This document shows, piece after piece, positions 17,706-25,084 of a stretch of DNA of 64,000 nucleotides. How positions within the stretch are numbered: the stretch's first letter is position 1; every line of letters starts with the position of its first letter. The stretch spans positions 637,856 through 701,855 of the forward strand of contig NZ_LT985754.1 in the NCBI RefSeq assembly GCF_900290285.1. The letters run 5' to 3'. A program made the translations under genes and the position numbers. Source of the DNA: Candidatus Centipeda massiliensis (GTDB taxonomy: Bacteria > Bacillota > Negativicutes > Selenomonadales > Selenomonadaceae). Below the pieces are notes generated by a model. That model was given only the letters and a program-made list of their open reading frames with translations. It was not told the DNA's origin and ran no database searches.

Positions 17706-18752
17706 CTATTTTCGGCACAGCCGAATCACAATATCCTCTAATAGTTCATCTCCCGCCTGCCCCGTTTTCAGCAGATAGTCCGCATCGGCAAGGGCAAGAA
17801 CAGCGCTGTGCAGTGTCGATTCGGAGAAGGCCTTGGCGTGATTCCCAAGTTTTTCCGCGATAAATGGGTGCAGCCCCATGACCTTGCCGAGCCCCTTGGG
17901 CGGCGTGCCCTGCATGAGCAGGCGCTTCGCCTGCCAGAGCTGACGGACGTGGCGCACGAGGAGGGCGAGCAGGACGGTGAAGTGCACGCCGTCCGCGCGG
18001 CAGCGTGCAAGCAGATCAAGCGAGCGGCGCACATCGCGTGCGCTCACGGCATCCATCAGGGCGAACACCGATACCTCGGGCATCTCGGAGAATGCCGCAC
18101 GCAGGTCTGCCTCCGTGAACTGCGCGCTGTCCGTGTAGAGAAGCAGTTTTTCAAGCTGGCGATCAAGGAACTCAAGCGAGATGGTCGGCATCATGCCGAC
18201 CACATTCAGGAAAAATGCACGCGCCTCCCGCTGCATGGAGCGTCCCATTTCGCGCAGCCGCCCGTTCAGCCAGTTCTCCACGTTCCACGGGCGCAGCGGC
18301 TCACTCTCCATGACGCGTCCGTATTTTTCGACCGTCTGATAGAGTTTCCTGCGCTTGTCGGGCTTTGCCGCAAGCGTAAAGATGACGTACGTGGTGGGGG
18401 GCGGATCGGCGAGCAGGGCGATCAGGCGATCTGCGCTCGTATCCTTCGGCGCAGGGGTGTCGGCAGCGTCCTCCTTTTTCTTTGACGCGCGAAAGATTAC
18501 CGTGTCGCGTACGAGGACGACAATCTTGTCCGTGAAGAAGGGGGCGGTCTCAAGCGACTCCATCAGCGCCTCAATGGGCGGCATCTCCTCATAGCGGATG
18601 AGTGCGTCCGCGCGATCCTCTGCATTTGGCAGGAGACGGCGCAGGATTGCCTCCTCTGCGCGCCGGATGTAGTAGCTCTCCTCGCCCGCGAGCAGAAAGA
18701 CGTGCGGCGGCACGCCCTTTGCGAGTGACGCCATGAACTCCGTGTAGGTCAT
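17706..18752 (-). CDS. holA: DNA polymerase III delta subunit
   Basis: A 348-residue clamp-loader subunit of the HolA/YqeN type. The start VPPHVFLLAGEESYYIRRAEEAIL, the middle LRPWNVENWLNGRLREMGRSMQREARAFFL and the end ALADADYLLKTGQ are characteristic. The delta subunit opens the sliding clamp during its loading on DNA. An insert of charged residues near 95-110 (KKKEDAADTPAPKDTSAD) is longer than in many relatives. Its ATG overlaps the stop of the upstream metallo-hydrolase gene (ATGA), so the two are translationally coupled. Confidence 0.92.
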   Translation of the reverse strand: MTYTEFMASLAKGVPPHVFLLAGEESYYIRRAEEAILRRLLPNAEDRADALIRYEEMPPIEALMESLETAPFFTDKIVVLVRDTVIFRASKKKEDAADTPAPKDTSADRLIALLADPPPTTYVIFTLAAKPDKRRKLYQTVEKYGRVMESEPLRPWNVENWLNGRLREMGRSMQREARAFFLNVVGMMPTISLEFLDRQLEKLLLYTDSAQFTEADLRAAFSEMPEVSVFALMDAVSARDVRRSLDLLARCRADGVHFTVLLALLVRHVRQLWQAKRLLMQGTPPKGLGKVMGLHPFIAEKLGNHAKAFSESTLHSAVLALADADYLLKTGQAGDELLEDIVIRLCRK

Positions 18753-19375
18753 CGGCGGTAGCGCGCCATCTCTGCGCCCACGGTCGTCTCCTCCGTGTGT
18801 CCAGAGTAGAGGACGGTCTCGGGCGGCAGCGTGAATACCTCGCGTGCAATGCTGTCCCAGAGTGCCTGTGTGTCGCCGCCCGGGAAGTCGGTGCGGCCGA
18901 CGCTCGCGCAGAAGATCGTATCGCCGACGAACGCCACGCCGTCCCTTGCACTGTAAAAGATGCAGGAATCCGTTGTATGCCCCGGCGTATAGCGCACCTC
19001 AAGCGAACAATCGGGATTTGCCGCAAGTGCGATGATCTCGCGGTCGGCAAACGTCGTCACGTCCGAAAGCGTAATTTTTCCACCGCCCCAGAGGGAGAGA
19101 TTCCATCTGGGATCGCTGTAGTAGCGCGGGCCGTCCTCTGCGGCACAGATGACTGCGCCCGTGCGCATGGCAAACGCCTCCGCGCCGCCGATGTGGTCGA
19201 AATGGCAGTGCGTAAGAAGCAGACGCTCGATGGTCCAGCCCTTTGCCGCGGCATGTGCGGCGAGGGCTTCGCCGTCGGCTCCCGCATCGATGAGAAAGCC
19301 GTGCCTAGTCGCATCGTCGATGTAAAAAAAAGAATTCGTCGGGATCATGTCGCCGACCGTCATACATTCGATCAT
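18749..19375 (-). CDS. Metallo-beta-lactamase-fold hydrolase (glyoxalase II-like)
   Basis: A 208-residue protein with the binuclear-metal motif THCHFDHIG (about residues 55-63), a later histidine in YTPGHTTDSC, an aspartate in FVGDTIF and a final YSGHTEETT. These match the small glyoxalase II-like subgroup common in Firmicutes; its members hydrolyse thioesters such as hydroxyacyl-glutathione analogues, but the true substrate is unknown. The ATG has AGGAGAATCCAC before it. It is coupled to holA by ATGA overlap, a link of expression, not evident function. A family I repeat lies just upstream. Confidence 0.88.
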   Translation of the reverse strand: MIECMTVGDMIPTNSFFYIDDATRHGFLIDAGADGEALAAHAAAKGWTIERLLLTHCHFDHIGGAEAFAMRTGAVICAAEDGPRYYSDPRWNLSLWGGGKITLSDVTTFADREIIALAANPDCSLEVRYTPGHTTDSCIFYSARDGVAFVGDTIFCASVGRTDFPGGDTQALWDSIAREVFTLPPETVLYSGHTEETTVGAEMARYRR

Positions 19376-19393
19376 GTGGATTCTCCTGTCTTA

Positions 19394-19557
19394 AGGAAGC
19401 ACTGACAAATTCAGCACCGCCGTCTTAGCACATCTTTTTCGCCCTGTCTGTGTCGAAAAATCCTCCACATAGCGGACGGCTATGCGTCCGGTTTGTCTCC
19501 TTGACAAGACAAAAAATCTGCACCAATACGACGGACTTCATTTTATCAGCGATTCCT
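19394..19557 (+). repeat. Family I repeat (MITE-like), copy B
   Basis: About 164 bp beginning AGGAAGCACTGACAAATTC and ending ATTTTATCAGCGATTCCT, in the same orientation as copies D and E but with a diverged centre closer to copies A and C. The C-terminal codons and stop of the CCG-domain gene lie inside its right end. Confidence 0.9.
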
Positions 19558-20206
19558 TTATCGGAAAGAGCAGCTGAAGGATGTGTACGCCCGTCTTGCC
19601 GCACGCGTCGATGCCGTCGCGGCAGTATTTGCAGGAGCAGACTGCCTTCTCTGTCGGCAGCTTCTGTGCGTGCCGTTGGAAGTAGGCGTGTTGTTCCTCC
19701 TCCGTCATAGGTGTGAACATGGGGGAGTGGCCGTTTTCGTAGCGGCGCGGAATGAGCTTCGCGTTGCCGGGAAAGCAGGGCGCGAGCAGAGCGTGCCCGT
19801 GGAAGCGGGTCTTGTCGAAATTCTCCTCCTGCTCAATGATGGTTACGTTCATCTTGCGCAGGAGGGAGCGGATCGCCTCCTGCATGGAGCGCCGCTCCAC
19901 CGCCGCCCAGCAGTCCTGCACGGTCATACGCTCGCCGCCGTAGTCGGGGAAGGGGAAGTCCTCGTCCCGGTCGATCAGATCCCAGACATAGGTGAACGCA
20001 CCCGCCTTGGAACTCTCCTCGACGATATTGGCGCAGTTGTTGCATAGCACGATTGCGTGATCTTCCGGCGTCAGTTTGGGGTGATGCGGGCGACAGCAGC
20101 CTGCCGTCTGTACTCCGTGCCGTTCCTCGAGGTAGCGGCGCACGGCTGCACTCTCGGCGGAGAAGTCCGCCTGAATTTTACAGCTTGGATAAAAGATCGT
20201 TGCCAT
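19538..20206 (-). CDS. CCG-domain (heterodisulfide reductase B-like) iron-sulfur protein
   Basis: A 222-residue cytoplasmic protein with two cysteine-rich halves. The first has FYPSCK, GCCRPHHP and CNNC (about residues 9, 37 and 55-58). The second has LAPCFPGN and CSCKYC. This spacing is that of the CCG domain, found in HdrB, GlpC and lactate-utilisation proteins, where it binds an iron-sulfur cluster or zinc. Stand-alone versions have no assigned substrate. The final residues (KESLIK) and stop codon are supplied by the family I repeat. AGGAGAG precedes the ATG. Confidence 0.7.
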   Translation of the reverse strand: MATIFYPSCKIQADFSAESAAVRRYLEERHGVQTAGCCRPHHPKLTPEDHAIVLCNNCANIVEESSKAGAFTYVWDLIDRDEDFPFPDYGGERMTVQDCWAAVERRSMQEAIRSLLRKMNVTIIEQEENFDKTRFHGHALLAPCFPGNAKLIPRRYENGHSPMFTPMTEEEQHAYFQRHAQKLPTEKAVCSCKYCRDGIDACGKTGVHILQLLFPIKESLIK

Positions 20207-20239
20207 AAATGTACTCTCCTAAATATACACAGTTTTGGC

Positions 20240-20728
20240 TCACCTACCGCTGCTCCACTCGTAGGCGCGGCGCGGATCACCGCTGGCGAGATAGATGATG
20301 CCGCAGTAGGCAAAGCCGTTCTTTTGCAGACAGTTCTGCATGGGGATGTTGTCCGCATGGGTGTCGGCGCGCAGGTGCTCATACTGCGTGCGTGCAAAGG
20401 CGAGCATGGCACGGAATGTGCCGCGCTCCGTTCCGTCGCTGCCCGCGCGATGGATCGTCGCGTAGGGGGAGGCATCCTGCCACGCACCCTCGATGTACGC
20501 GTAGGTTGGATCGTCGCCCGAGATGAGTGCAAAGACCGCGTGGAGATGCCCTGCTTCATTTTCCAGCACATAGCTCACACCGCGTGCGATGTCCGCACGC
20601 ACAATCTCCTCCGAGGGATAGCCGCCCGTCCACTGCGTCAGATTGCCGGAACGCCGCATAAAGGCGCGCGCCGCCTCATAGATGCGCAGGATTTCGGGAA
20701 TGTCCTGTACGCTTGCCTGTCGTATCAT
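20240..20728 (-). CDS. GNAT N-acetyltransferase
   Basis: A 162-residue GNAT-fold protein. It opens with IRQASVQDIPEILRIYEAARAFM, has the acceptor-side segment LTQWTGGYPSEEIVRADI, and the acetyl-CoA region GTFRAMLAFARTQYEHLRADTHADNIPMQNCLQKNGFAYCGIIY, which includes the NxxMQxxLxKxGF signature. The subgroup typically acetylates small amines or amino acids. It lies 33 bases downstream of nothing on its strand except the intergenic gap to the divergent EamA gene, so it heads a unit that continues into the CCG protein. Confidence 0.85.
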   Translation of the reverse strand: MIRQASVQDIPEILRIYEAARAFMRRSGNLTQWTGGYPSEEIVRADIARGVSYVLENEAGHLHAVFALISGDDPTYAYIEGAWQDASPYATIHRAGSDGTERGTFRAMLAFARTQYEHLRADTHADNIPMQNCLQKNGFAYCGIIYLASGDPRRAYEWSSGR

Positions 20729-20835
20729 TCATATCCCTCCCATGCTATTCTACACGATTCGGGCGGATTTTGAAAGAAGCGTTTGTGGCGGCGGACAAAT
20801 AATGCTATACTGTTCCCATCAATGGGGGGAACGAT

Positions 20836-21267
20836 ATGAGTGGATGGCTGTTTTATGCGCTGCTGTCGGCGCTGTGCGCAGCGTTCGTGTCCATCTTTGG
20901 GAAGGTGGGCGTCGCGGGGCTGGACAGCAGTGCGGCGACAGCGGTACGTGCCGTGATTATGGCGGTGTTTCTCGTGGGGGTGGTTGCAGCAGAGGGGCAT
21001 ACCTCCAACCTTCCTCAGGTGTTCGCGGACAGGAAGGCGCTGCTCTTCGTTGCGCTCAGCGGGATCGCGGGGGCGCTTTCGTGGCTCTTTTACTTCCTCG
21101 CGCTCAAGGAGGGCGATGTCACGAAGGTCGCACCGATTGACAAGCTGAGCGTGGTCTTTGCCGTCCTGATCGCCGTGCTTTTCTTCGGTGAGCGCGTCAG
21201 CTTTCTGCACGGCGTTGCGATTGCCATGATTGCGGCGGGTGGGTTGATGCTGGCGATTTTTCCGTAG
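20836..21267 (+). CDS. Half-size EamA/DMT-family transporter
   Basis: A 143-residue membrane protein with four or five hydrophobic helices and one EamA domain. The features are FYALLSALCAAFVSIFGKVG at the start, GIAGALSWLFYFLALKEGDVTKVAPIDKLSVVF in the middle and FFGERVSFLHGVAIAMIAAGGLML at the end. Single-repeat DMT proteins work as dimers; the substrate is unknown. The ATG follows GGGGGAACGAT. Its TAG stop lies exactly at the left edge of family I repeat copy C. Confidence 0.85.
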   Translation: MSGWLFYALLSALCAAFVSIFGKVGVAGLDSSAATAVRAVIMAVFLVGVVAAEGHTSNLPQVFADRKALLFVALSGIAGALSWLFYFLALKEGDVTKVAPIDKLSVVFAVLIAVLFFGERVSFLHGVAIAMIAAGGLMLAIFP

Positions 21268-21430
21268 GGAATCGCTGATAAAATAGACCCTCAGATTGGT
21301 GTAGATTTTTTCGTCCGGTTGAGGCAGCAAACCGGACGCATAGCCAAAGCTATGTGGAGGATTTGCTAACGAAAAGCGGGCAAAAAAGATGCGCTAAGAT
21401 GGCGTGGCTGAATTTATCAGTGCTTCCCTA
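21266..21430 (-). repeat. Family I repeat (MITE-like), copy C
   Basis: About 165 bp in reverse orientation, from AGGGAATCGCTGATAAAAT to AATTTATCAGTGCTTCCCT. It fills the space between the converging eamA and nrdG genes and touches the eamA stop codon. Confidence 0.9.
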
Positions 21431-21481
21431 GAGAAATGAATCACAAAAAAACAGGGAATCGGTATAAAAACCGATTCCCTG

Positions 21482-22009
21482 TTATTCGTCTGCATACAGC
21501 AGTGTGAGCGTGCCTGTGGCACGCGTTGCGGCAAGGTCGATGACGCGCTGGTTGCGTGAGCCGCGAAAGTGAAGGGTGAGGTCGCGCTCCTCGGCGCGGT
21601 AGTCGCCGTCGACAAGAACGTCCAGCTCGTCGAGCAGAGCGTTCACATCGGGATTTTCCTGCGCACGCAGTTCCTCCAGGGTGAACCCCGTGTAGCTCCA
21701 CACATCGAGACCGCGTGCGTGTGCGCCGCGTGCGAGCGGCAGCAGTGCCGCCGGCTGCAGGAACGGCTCGCCGCCGCTGAGGGTGAGCCCTGTGAGGAGT
21801 GGATTTTCATCGAGCTGTGCAAGCACGGCTCCGACGGTCGTCATGCGCCCCCCGACGAGTGGCTGCGTGTTCGGATTGTGACAGCCGGGACAGCGGCGCG
21901 GACAGCCCTGCGTAAACACCGTCAGCCGTATGCCCTCACCGTCTACGATGGAGTCGCGCGCGATCCCCGAGATGTGAATCTCAGTGGAGTCCGTGCTTGA
22001 CACGCTCAT
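21482..22009 (-). CDS. nrdG: Anaerobic ribonucleotide reductase activase
   Basis: A radical-SAM activase of about 175 residues with the cluster motif in QGCPRRCPGCHNPNT, then LTGLTLSGGEPFLQPAAL and VWSYTGFTLEEL, a standard NrdG series. It generates the glycyl radical on the class III ribonucleotide reductase. Two starts are possible: ATG at 22009, only one or two bases after GAGGAG, or GTG at 22003 with seven-base spacing; the GTG is the better fit. It overlaps the end of the glycyl-radical-domain gene, so the two are coupled. The large NrdD subunit is not in the window. Confidence 0.9.
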   Translation of the reverse strand: MSVSSTDSTEIHISGIARDSIVDGEGIRLTVFTQGCPRRCPGCHNPNTQPLVGGRMTTVGAVLAQLDENPLLTGLTLSGGEPFLQPAALLPLARGAHARGLDVWSYTGFTLEELRAQENPDVNALLDELDVLVDGDYRAEERDLTLHFRGSRNQRVIDLAATRATGTLTLLYADE

Positions 22010-22265
22010 GCTCCTCGGCCTGCTTGGCATTGTTCCAACGATCCGTGGTGCCGACGAGGTAGCCTGTAATGCGGCGGACGCGCTCAAACTTCGGCTGGCG
22101 CATCTCATAGCCAAGCGTGACACGCCCGTCATCCGTTCCCGTGATGGAGAGACGATCAAGCTTCTCATGGGTCTGACCTTCGATGTATGCGATGTAGTTC
22201 TCCACCTCGTGCGGTGTGATGTCCGAGAGGCCGTTTACGGTGACGTTGATATCGTTGACAATCAT
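21981..22265 (-). CDS. Free-standing NrdD-like glycyl-radical domain protein
   Basis: A 94-residue protein. Its C-terminal half, VRRITGYLVGTTDRWNNAKQAEEHERVKH, matches the radical-site end of class III ribonucleotide reductases, with Gly68 in the RxTGY motif. The N-terminal half has a small domain (VNGLSDITPHEVENYIAYIEG) and none of the catalytic core of NrdD. Similar short proteins are annotated as NrdD in other Firmicutes. It could act as a separate radical subunit or repair cofactor, as YfiD does for PFL; that is inference. AAGGAG precedes the ATG, and its 3' end overlaps nrdG. Confidence 0.75.
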   Translation of the reverse strand: MIVNDINVTVNGLSDITPHEVENYIAYIEGQTHEKLDRLSITGTDDGRVTLGYEMRQPKFERVRRITGYLVGTTDRWNNAKQAEEHERVKHGLH

Positions 22266-22282
22266 GCTGCATTCTCCTTTTT

Positions 22283-22301
22283 GCACACCGTCTGCGGTGT
22301 G
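22283..22301 (-). promoter_or_regulatory. Hairpin in the nrd leader next to the ribosome site
   Basis: CACACCG and CGGTGTG form a perfect 7-bp stem with a 4-base loop directly upstream of AAAAAGGAG. It could modulate translation or protect the transcript end. Confidence 0.45.
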
Positions 22302-22338
22302 TTTTCCTTCTTGGCGATGTGTCGCCATTTCGTGAGGA

Positions 22339-22368
22339 TTATACAACATATAGTGGGTGCTCGTCAAT
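22339..22368 (-). promoter_or_regulatory. Promoter for the nrd pair
   Basis: TTGACG (22363-22368) and a perfect TATAAT (22339-22344) on the minus strand, 18 bases apart, give a leader of about 70 bases. Confidence 0.75.
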
Positions 22369-22387
22369 AGGAAATCTATATCTAGTT
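22342..22387 (-). promoter_or_regulatory. Candidate pair of NrdR boxes
   Basis: CCACTATATGTTGTAT (22342-22357, minus strand) agrees with the NrdR box form ACACTATATATTGTGT at 13 of 16 positions by my count and overlaps the promoter spacer and -10. A weaker second box (about 9 of 16) begins 30 bases upstream at 22372-22387, near the 31-32 base spacing usual for NrdR pairs. Confidence 0.5.
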
Positions 22388-22401
22388 GTTTTTGCACAGA
22401 C

Positions 22402-22536
22402 TTATCCACAGGGTTTTTTTGGAAATCGACCCTGTTTTTGGCGTGGATGCCGATGGAAAAAGGGCTGGCGCGCATGTGGACGGACAAAAAGTTATCCACA
22501 GCTTCCCTAGGGAGAAACTGTGGACTTTGTGGATAA
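22402..22536. promoter_or_regulatory. Cluster of three perfect DnaA boxes
   Basis: TTATCCACA occurs at 22402-22410 and 22492-22500 on the plus strand and at 22528-22536 on the minus strand. They lie 60-200 bases upstream of the nrd transcription start and before the end of mscS. No dnaA, dnaN or AT-rich unwinding stretch is near. Confidence 0.7.
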
Positions 22537-22556
22537 ACGATGGCGTATACAGGTGG

Positions 22557-23645
22557 TTACGAGGCTGCTCCCTGTGGATTGTTCTCTTCCGCATTCGCCT
22601 TCTCCTGAATGATGGTCTGGATGGGATAGGGAATGTCAATGCCCTCTGCGCGGTAGCGGTCGGTCAGTGCCTTGATGAACTCGTGCTTGATGATGCCCTG
22701 GTTGTCGAACAGGCTCGACGGCAGGATGACGACGAAGTTGATGGAGGAGTCGCCGAAGTCCGTGTAGCGCACGAGCGGCTCTGCGTTCGGATTGTCGTCC
22801 ACGCGTGCGAGCACTTCCTTCGCCGTCTCGATGGTGACGCGCTCGACAGTGGCGAGGTCGCTGTCATACGCGACGCCGACGGGGACGCTGACGTTGATGT
22901 TCAGTGTAGGCAGACTGAAATTGGAGATGTTCGCACCCGCGATGGTCTTGTTCGGGATGACGATGGTGCTGCTCGCGCCAAGCGGGATGATGGTGGTAAA
23001 GCGCCAGGTGATGTCCGAAACGCGCCCCTCCTCACCCGAGCTGAGCTTGATGTAGTCGCCGATGCGCAGCTGCTTTGAGAGGATGAGATGGAGCCCCGCG
23101 AAGATGTTGGCGAGCGTTTCCTGCAGCGCGAGTGCGACCGCCATACCGCCGACGCCTGCCGCCGTGAGGATCGGGGCGATGGAGATGCCATAGTACTGGA
23201 GGATGACGAGGAGCCCCATGGCGTAGATGACGCCGACGAGGATGCTGTTGAGCAGCGTTGTCTTCGGGAGATTTTTGCCCGAGCGCTCAAAGTACATGGT
23301 GACCACGCCGTCAACCGTGCGTGCAAGGACGCGCGTGATGGAGAAGACGTTGCTCGTAAAGAGAAGGTAGGAGAGCAGCTTTGTCACCGTCGGGGAGATC
23401 TCTACCGCATCGATCGCCCAGTAGAGTCCGACGATGAAGCTGAAAAAGATGGGAACGCCCTGCATGGAGCGGACGAGGACGTACTTCCATGTGCTTTCTT
23501 CCACTGCAAGGTGGTGGTCGATGTAGCGGCGGATGAGGCGGTCGGCGATGATGCCCGCCGTGAGTGCCGCGAGAACGATGCAGCAAGGGACGATCAGCAG
23601 GCTGACGAGGTCGTTGAAGTTGAGCGTATGAGAGAATATGGTCAA
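22557..23645 (-). CDS. MscS-family mechanosensitive channel
   Basis: A 362-residue membrane protein. About four hydrophobic helices precede the conserved pore segment ILTAAGVGGMAVALALQETLANIFAGLHLILSKQ, then the beta domain IGDYIKLSSGEEGRVSDITWRFTTI and VIPNKTIAGANISNFS, and a C-terminal alpha/beta cytoplasmic domain. The protein releases solutes on osmotic downshift. The start codon is TTG at 23645, placed by AAAGGAG seven bases before. It lies 38 bases after cheX on the same strand and may be co-transcribed with it. Confidence 0.92.
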   Translation of the reverse strand: MTIFSHTLNFNDLVSLLIVPCCIVLAALTAGIIADRLIRRYIDHHLAVEESTWKYVLVRSMQGVPIFFSFIVGLYWAIDAVEISPTVTKLLSYLLFTSNVFSITRVLARTVDGVVTMYFERSGKNLPKTTLLNSILVGVIYAMGLLVILQYYGISIAPILTAAGVGGMAVALALQETLANIFAGLHLILSKQLRIGDYIKLSSGEEGRVSDITWRFTTIIPLGASSTIVIPNKTIAGANISNFSLPTLNINVSVPVGVAYDSDLATVERVTIETAKEVLARVDDNPNAEPLVRYTDFGDSSINFVVILPSSLFDNQGIIKHEFIKALTDRYRAEGIDIPYPIQTIIQEKANAEENNPQGAAS

Positions 23646-23683
23646 GGGAGACTCCTTTCAAAGATTGTTTTTATGATGGGTTA

Positions 23684-24139
23684 TCAATGCGCCGCAGCAG
23701 AAAGGAATTCCTCCCGTGCCGCAAAGAGGCGCATGGTGCCGACGGCGCCCATGATGTCGTATGAGAATATCGGCGCAGCGGGTTCTGCCGCCCCGTGATG
23801 ATGGCGCGGCGGATCGAGGATGGAGACGGCATGTCCCTGCGTGCGCATACGCGAGGAAAAGTGTCCGTTGATGACGTTGAAGAGTTCGCCGACGGCATCG
23901 ACGGCAAGCTCATCCATGCCGTCGAGCGAGACACCGCTGTAGCCGCTCGCGAGCGCGTAGAATGCGTCTACGGAGGCGGCGAGGGCGACGATGAGGGGGC
24001 TGCCGTCCACGTCGAGTCGCTGCGATATGGTGACATAGCAGGCGTCCGCCGCTGTTTGTTCGACCGCGGCAGTGATACGCGCGTAGTCGGCAAGCCCCGC
24101 GAGGAAGGTCTCCATGTAGCTCGTATCAAATTCGCTCAT
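23684..24139 (-). CDS. cheX: CheX-like chemotaxis phosphatase
   Basis: A 151-residue protein matching CheX: an N-terminal helix with ADYARITAAVEQTA, then the helix DELAVDAVGELFNVINGHFSSRM carrying the ExxN dephosphorylation pair (Glu and Asn of GELFNVIN). CheX removes phosphate from CheY-like regulators. It follows a receiver-only regulator with ATGA overlap, the expected partner. In a flagellated cell this pair probably tunes motor switching, although the main chemotaxis genes are not in the window. Confidence 0.75.
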   Translation of the reverse strand: MSEFDTSYMETFLAGLADYARITAAVEQTAADACYVTISQRLDVDGSPLIVALAASVDAFYALASGYSGVSLDGMDELAVDAVGELFNVINGHFSSRMRTQGHAVSILDPPRHHHGAAEPAAPIFSYDIMGAVGTMRLFAAREEFLSAAAH

Positions 24140-24504
24140 TGTCCCTCCACAGACTGCTGCATTTTGACAAGCGCCATGGTGATCTCGTCATCGGCGTACG
24201 GCTTTCGGATGAACATGAGCGCACCGTTTTCCTTGGCGCACGTCAAGTTCTCCTCCGTGGCCGCCGTCGAGAGCATGACGACGGGAAGAGTCGGGTGCTC
24301 TTTGCGCAGACGGCGCAGCACCGCGCAGCCATCGAGCTTCGGGAGGATGATGTCGAGAAAGACGGCGTCGGGGGCTTTGTCTGAGATGCACCGCAGCGCC
24401 TCCTCGCCGTCGCGTGCCTCGATGACCGTGTGCCCGCGGTCAAAGAGTTCCGCCTTGAGCTTGATGCGCACGAGGCGCGAGTCGTCAACGATGAGGATCT
24501 TCAT
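24136..24504 (-). CDS. Receiver-only response regulator (CheY-like)
   Basis: A 122-residue single receiver domain with the acidic pair in VDDSR (Asp7, Asp8), phosphoacceptor Asp51 in VFLDIILP, the switch Thr/Ser at MLSTAA and Lys101 in FIRKPY. No output domain is present, so it signals by protein contact, as CheY does. It lies in a tight run: its start overlaps the end of cdd by 20 bases, and its stop overlaps the cheX start. The CheX partner supports a chemotaxis or motility role. AAAAGGAG precedes the ATG. Confidence 0.88.
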   Translation of the reverse strand: MKILIVDDSRLVRIKLKAELFDRGHTVIEARDGEEALRCISDKAPDAVFLDIILPKLDGCAVLRRLRKEHPTLPVVMLSTAATEENLTCAKENGALMFIRKPYADDEITMALVKMQQSVEGQ

Positions 24505-24907
24505 GAGCGGTCTCCTTTTCAGGCAGCACCGCCGCGCCGAAGGCGTGCGGGAGCAGTTCGGCGGGGGTCATGACGCATACGTCGCCCGCCGTATTGGCGA
24601 GGATGATGCGTGCGATCGGGAACTCCACGAGCATCTGGCGGCACATGCCGCAGGGAGCACACGGTACGGGACTGTCCGCAATGATGGCAAGTGCCTCAAA
24701 TGCACGCTCGCCCGCCGTAACGGCAGCAGCGATTGCCGCGCGCTCGGCACAGATGCCAACGGGATAGGAGGCATTCTCGACATTGACGCCGCCGTAGACC
24801 TTACCGCTCTTGCCGAGGAGTGCTGCGCCGACGGAAAAGCCCGAGTAGGGGGCGTAGGCACGGCTGCGGAACTCCGCCGCGCGCGCAGTCAGATCCTTAT
24901 CATTCAT
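24485..24907 (-). CDS. cdd: Cytidine deaminase
   Basis: A 140-residue tetrameric-type cytidine deaminase. It has the zinc and catalytic set NVENASYPVGICAERAA (Cys53, Glu55) and PCGMCRQ (Cys86, Cys89). It deaminates cytidine and deoxycytidine for pyrimidine salvage. AGGAGG precedes the ATG and lies right against the left end of family I repeat copy D, so cdd must be transcribed through, or from within, that repeat. Its 3' end overlaps the response regulator, an odd functional pairing that may just reflect compaction. Confidence 0.95.
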   Translation of the reverse strand: MNDKDLTARAAEFRSRAYAPYSGFSVGAALLGKSGKVYGGVNVENASYPVGICAERAAIAAAVTAGERAFEALAIIADSPVPCAPCGMCRQMLVEFPIARIILANTAGDVCVMTPAELLPHAFGAAVLPEKETAHEDPHR

Positions 24908-24921
24908 GTCATTTCCTCCTT

Positions 24922-25084
24922 AGGAAGCACTGATAAATTCAGCACCATCATCTTGACGCATCTTTTTTGCCCGCACTTCGGCGGAAAATCCTCCACAGAG
25001 CACCACTCTGCGTCCGGTTTTCCGCCTTGTTCGGACGAAAAAATCTACGCCAATCTGACGGACTTCATTTTATCAGTGATTCCT
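24922..25084 (+). repeat. Family I repeat (MITE-like), copy D
   Basis: 163 bp from AGGAAGCACTGATAAATTC to ATTTTATCAGTGATTCCT. It is base-for-base identical by eye to copy E at 33786-33948. The terminal 18 bases are inverted repeats of each other with two differences, and the centre can fold (GGCGGAAAA with TTTTCCGCC; CAGAG with CTCTG). Confidence 0.95.

Noticed and set aside
22402-22536. DnaA boxes as the chromosomal origin
   Set aside because: No dnaA, dnaN, recF or rpmH nearby and no AT-rich unwinding region; a regulatory or titration site is more likely.
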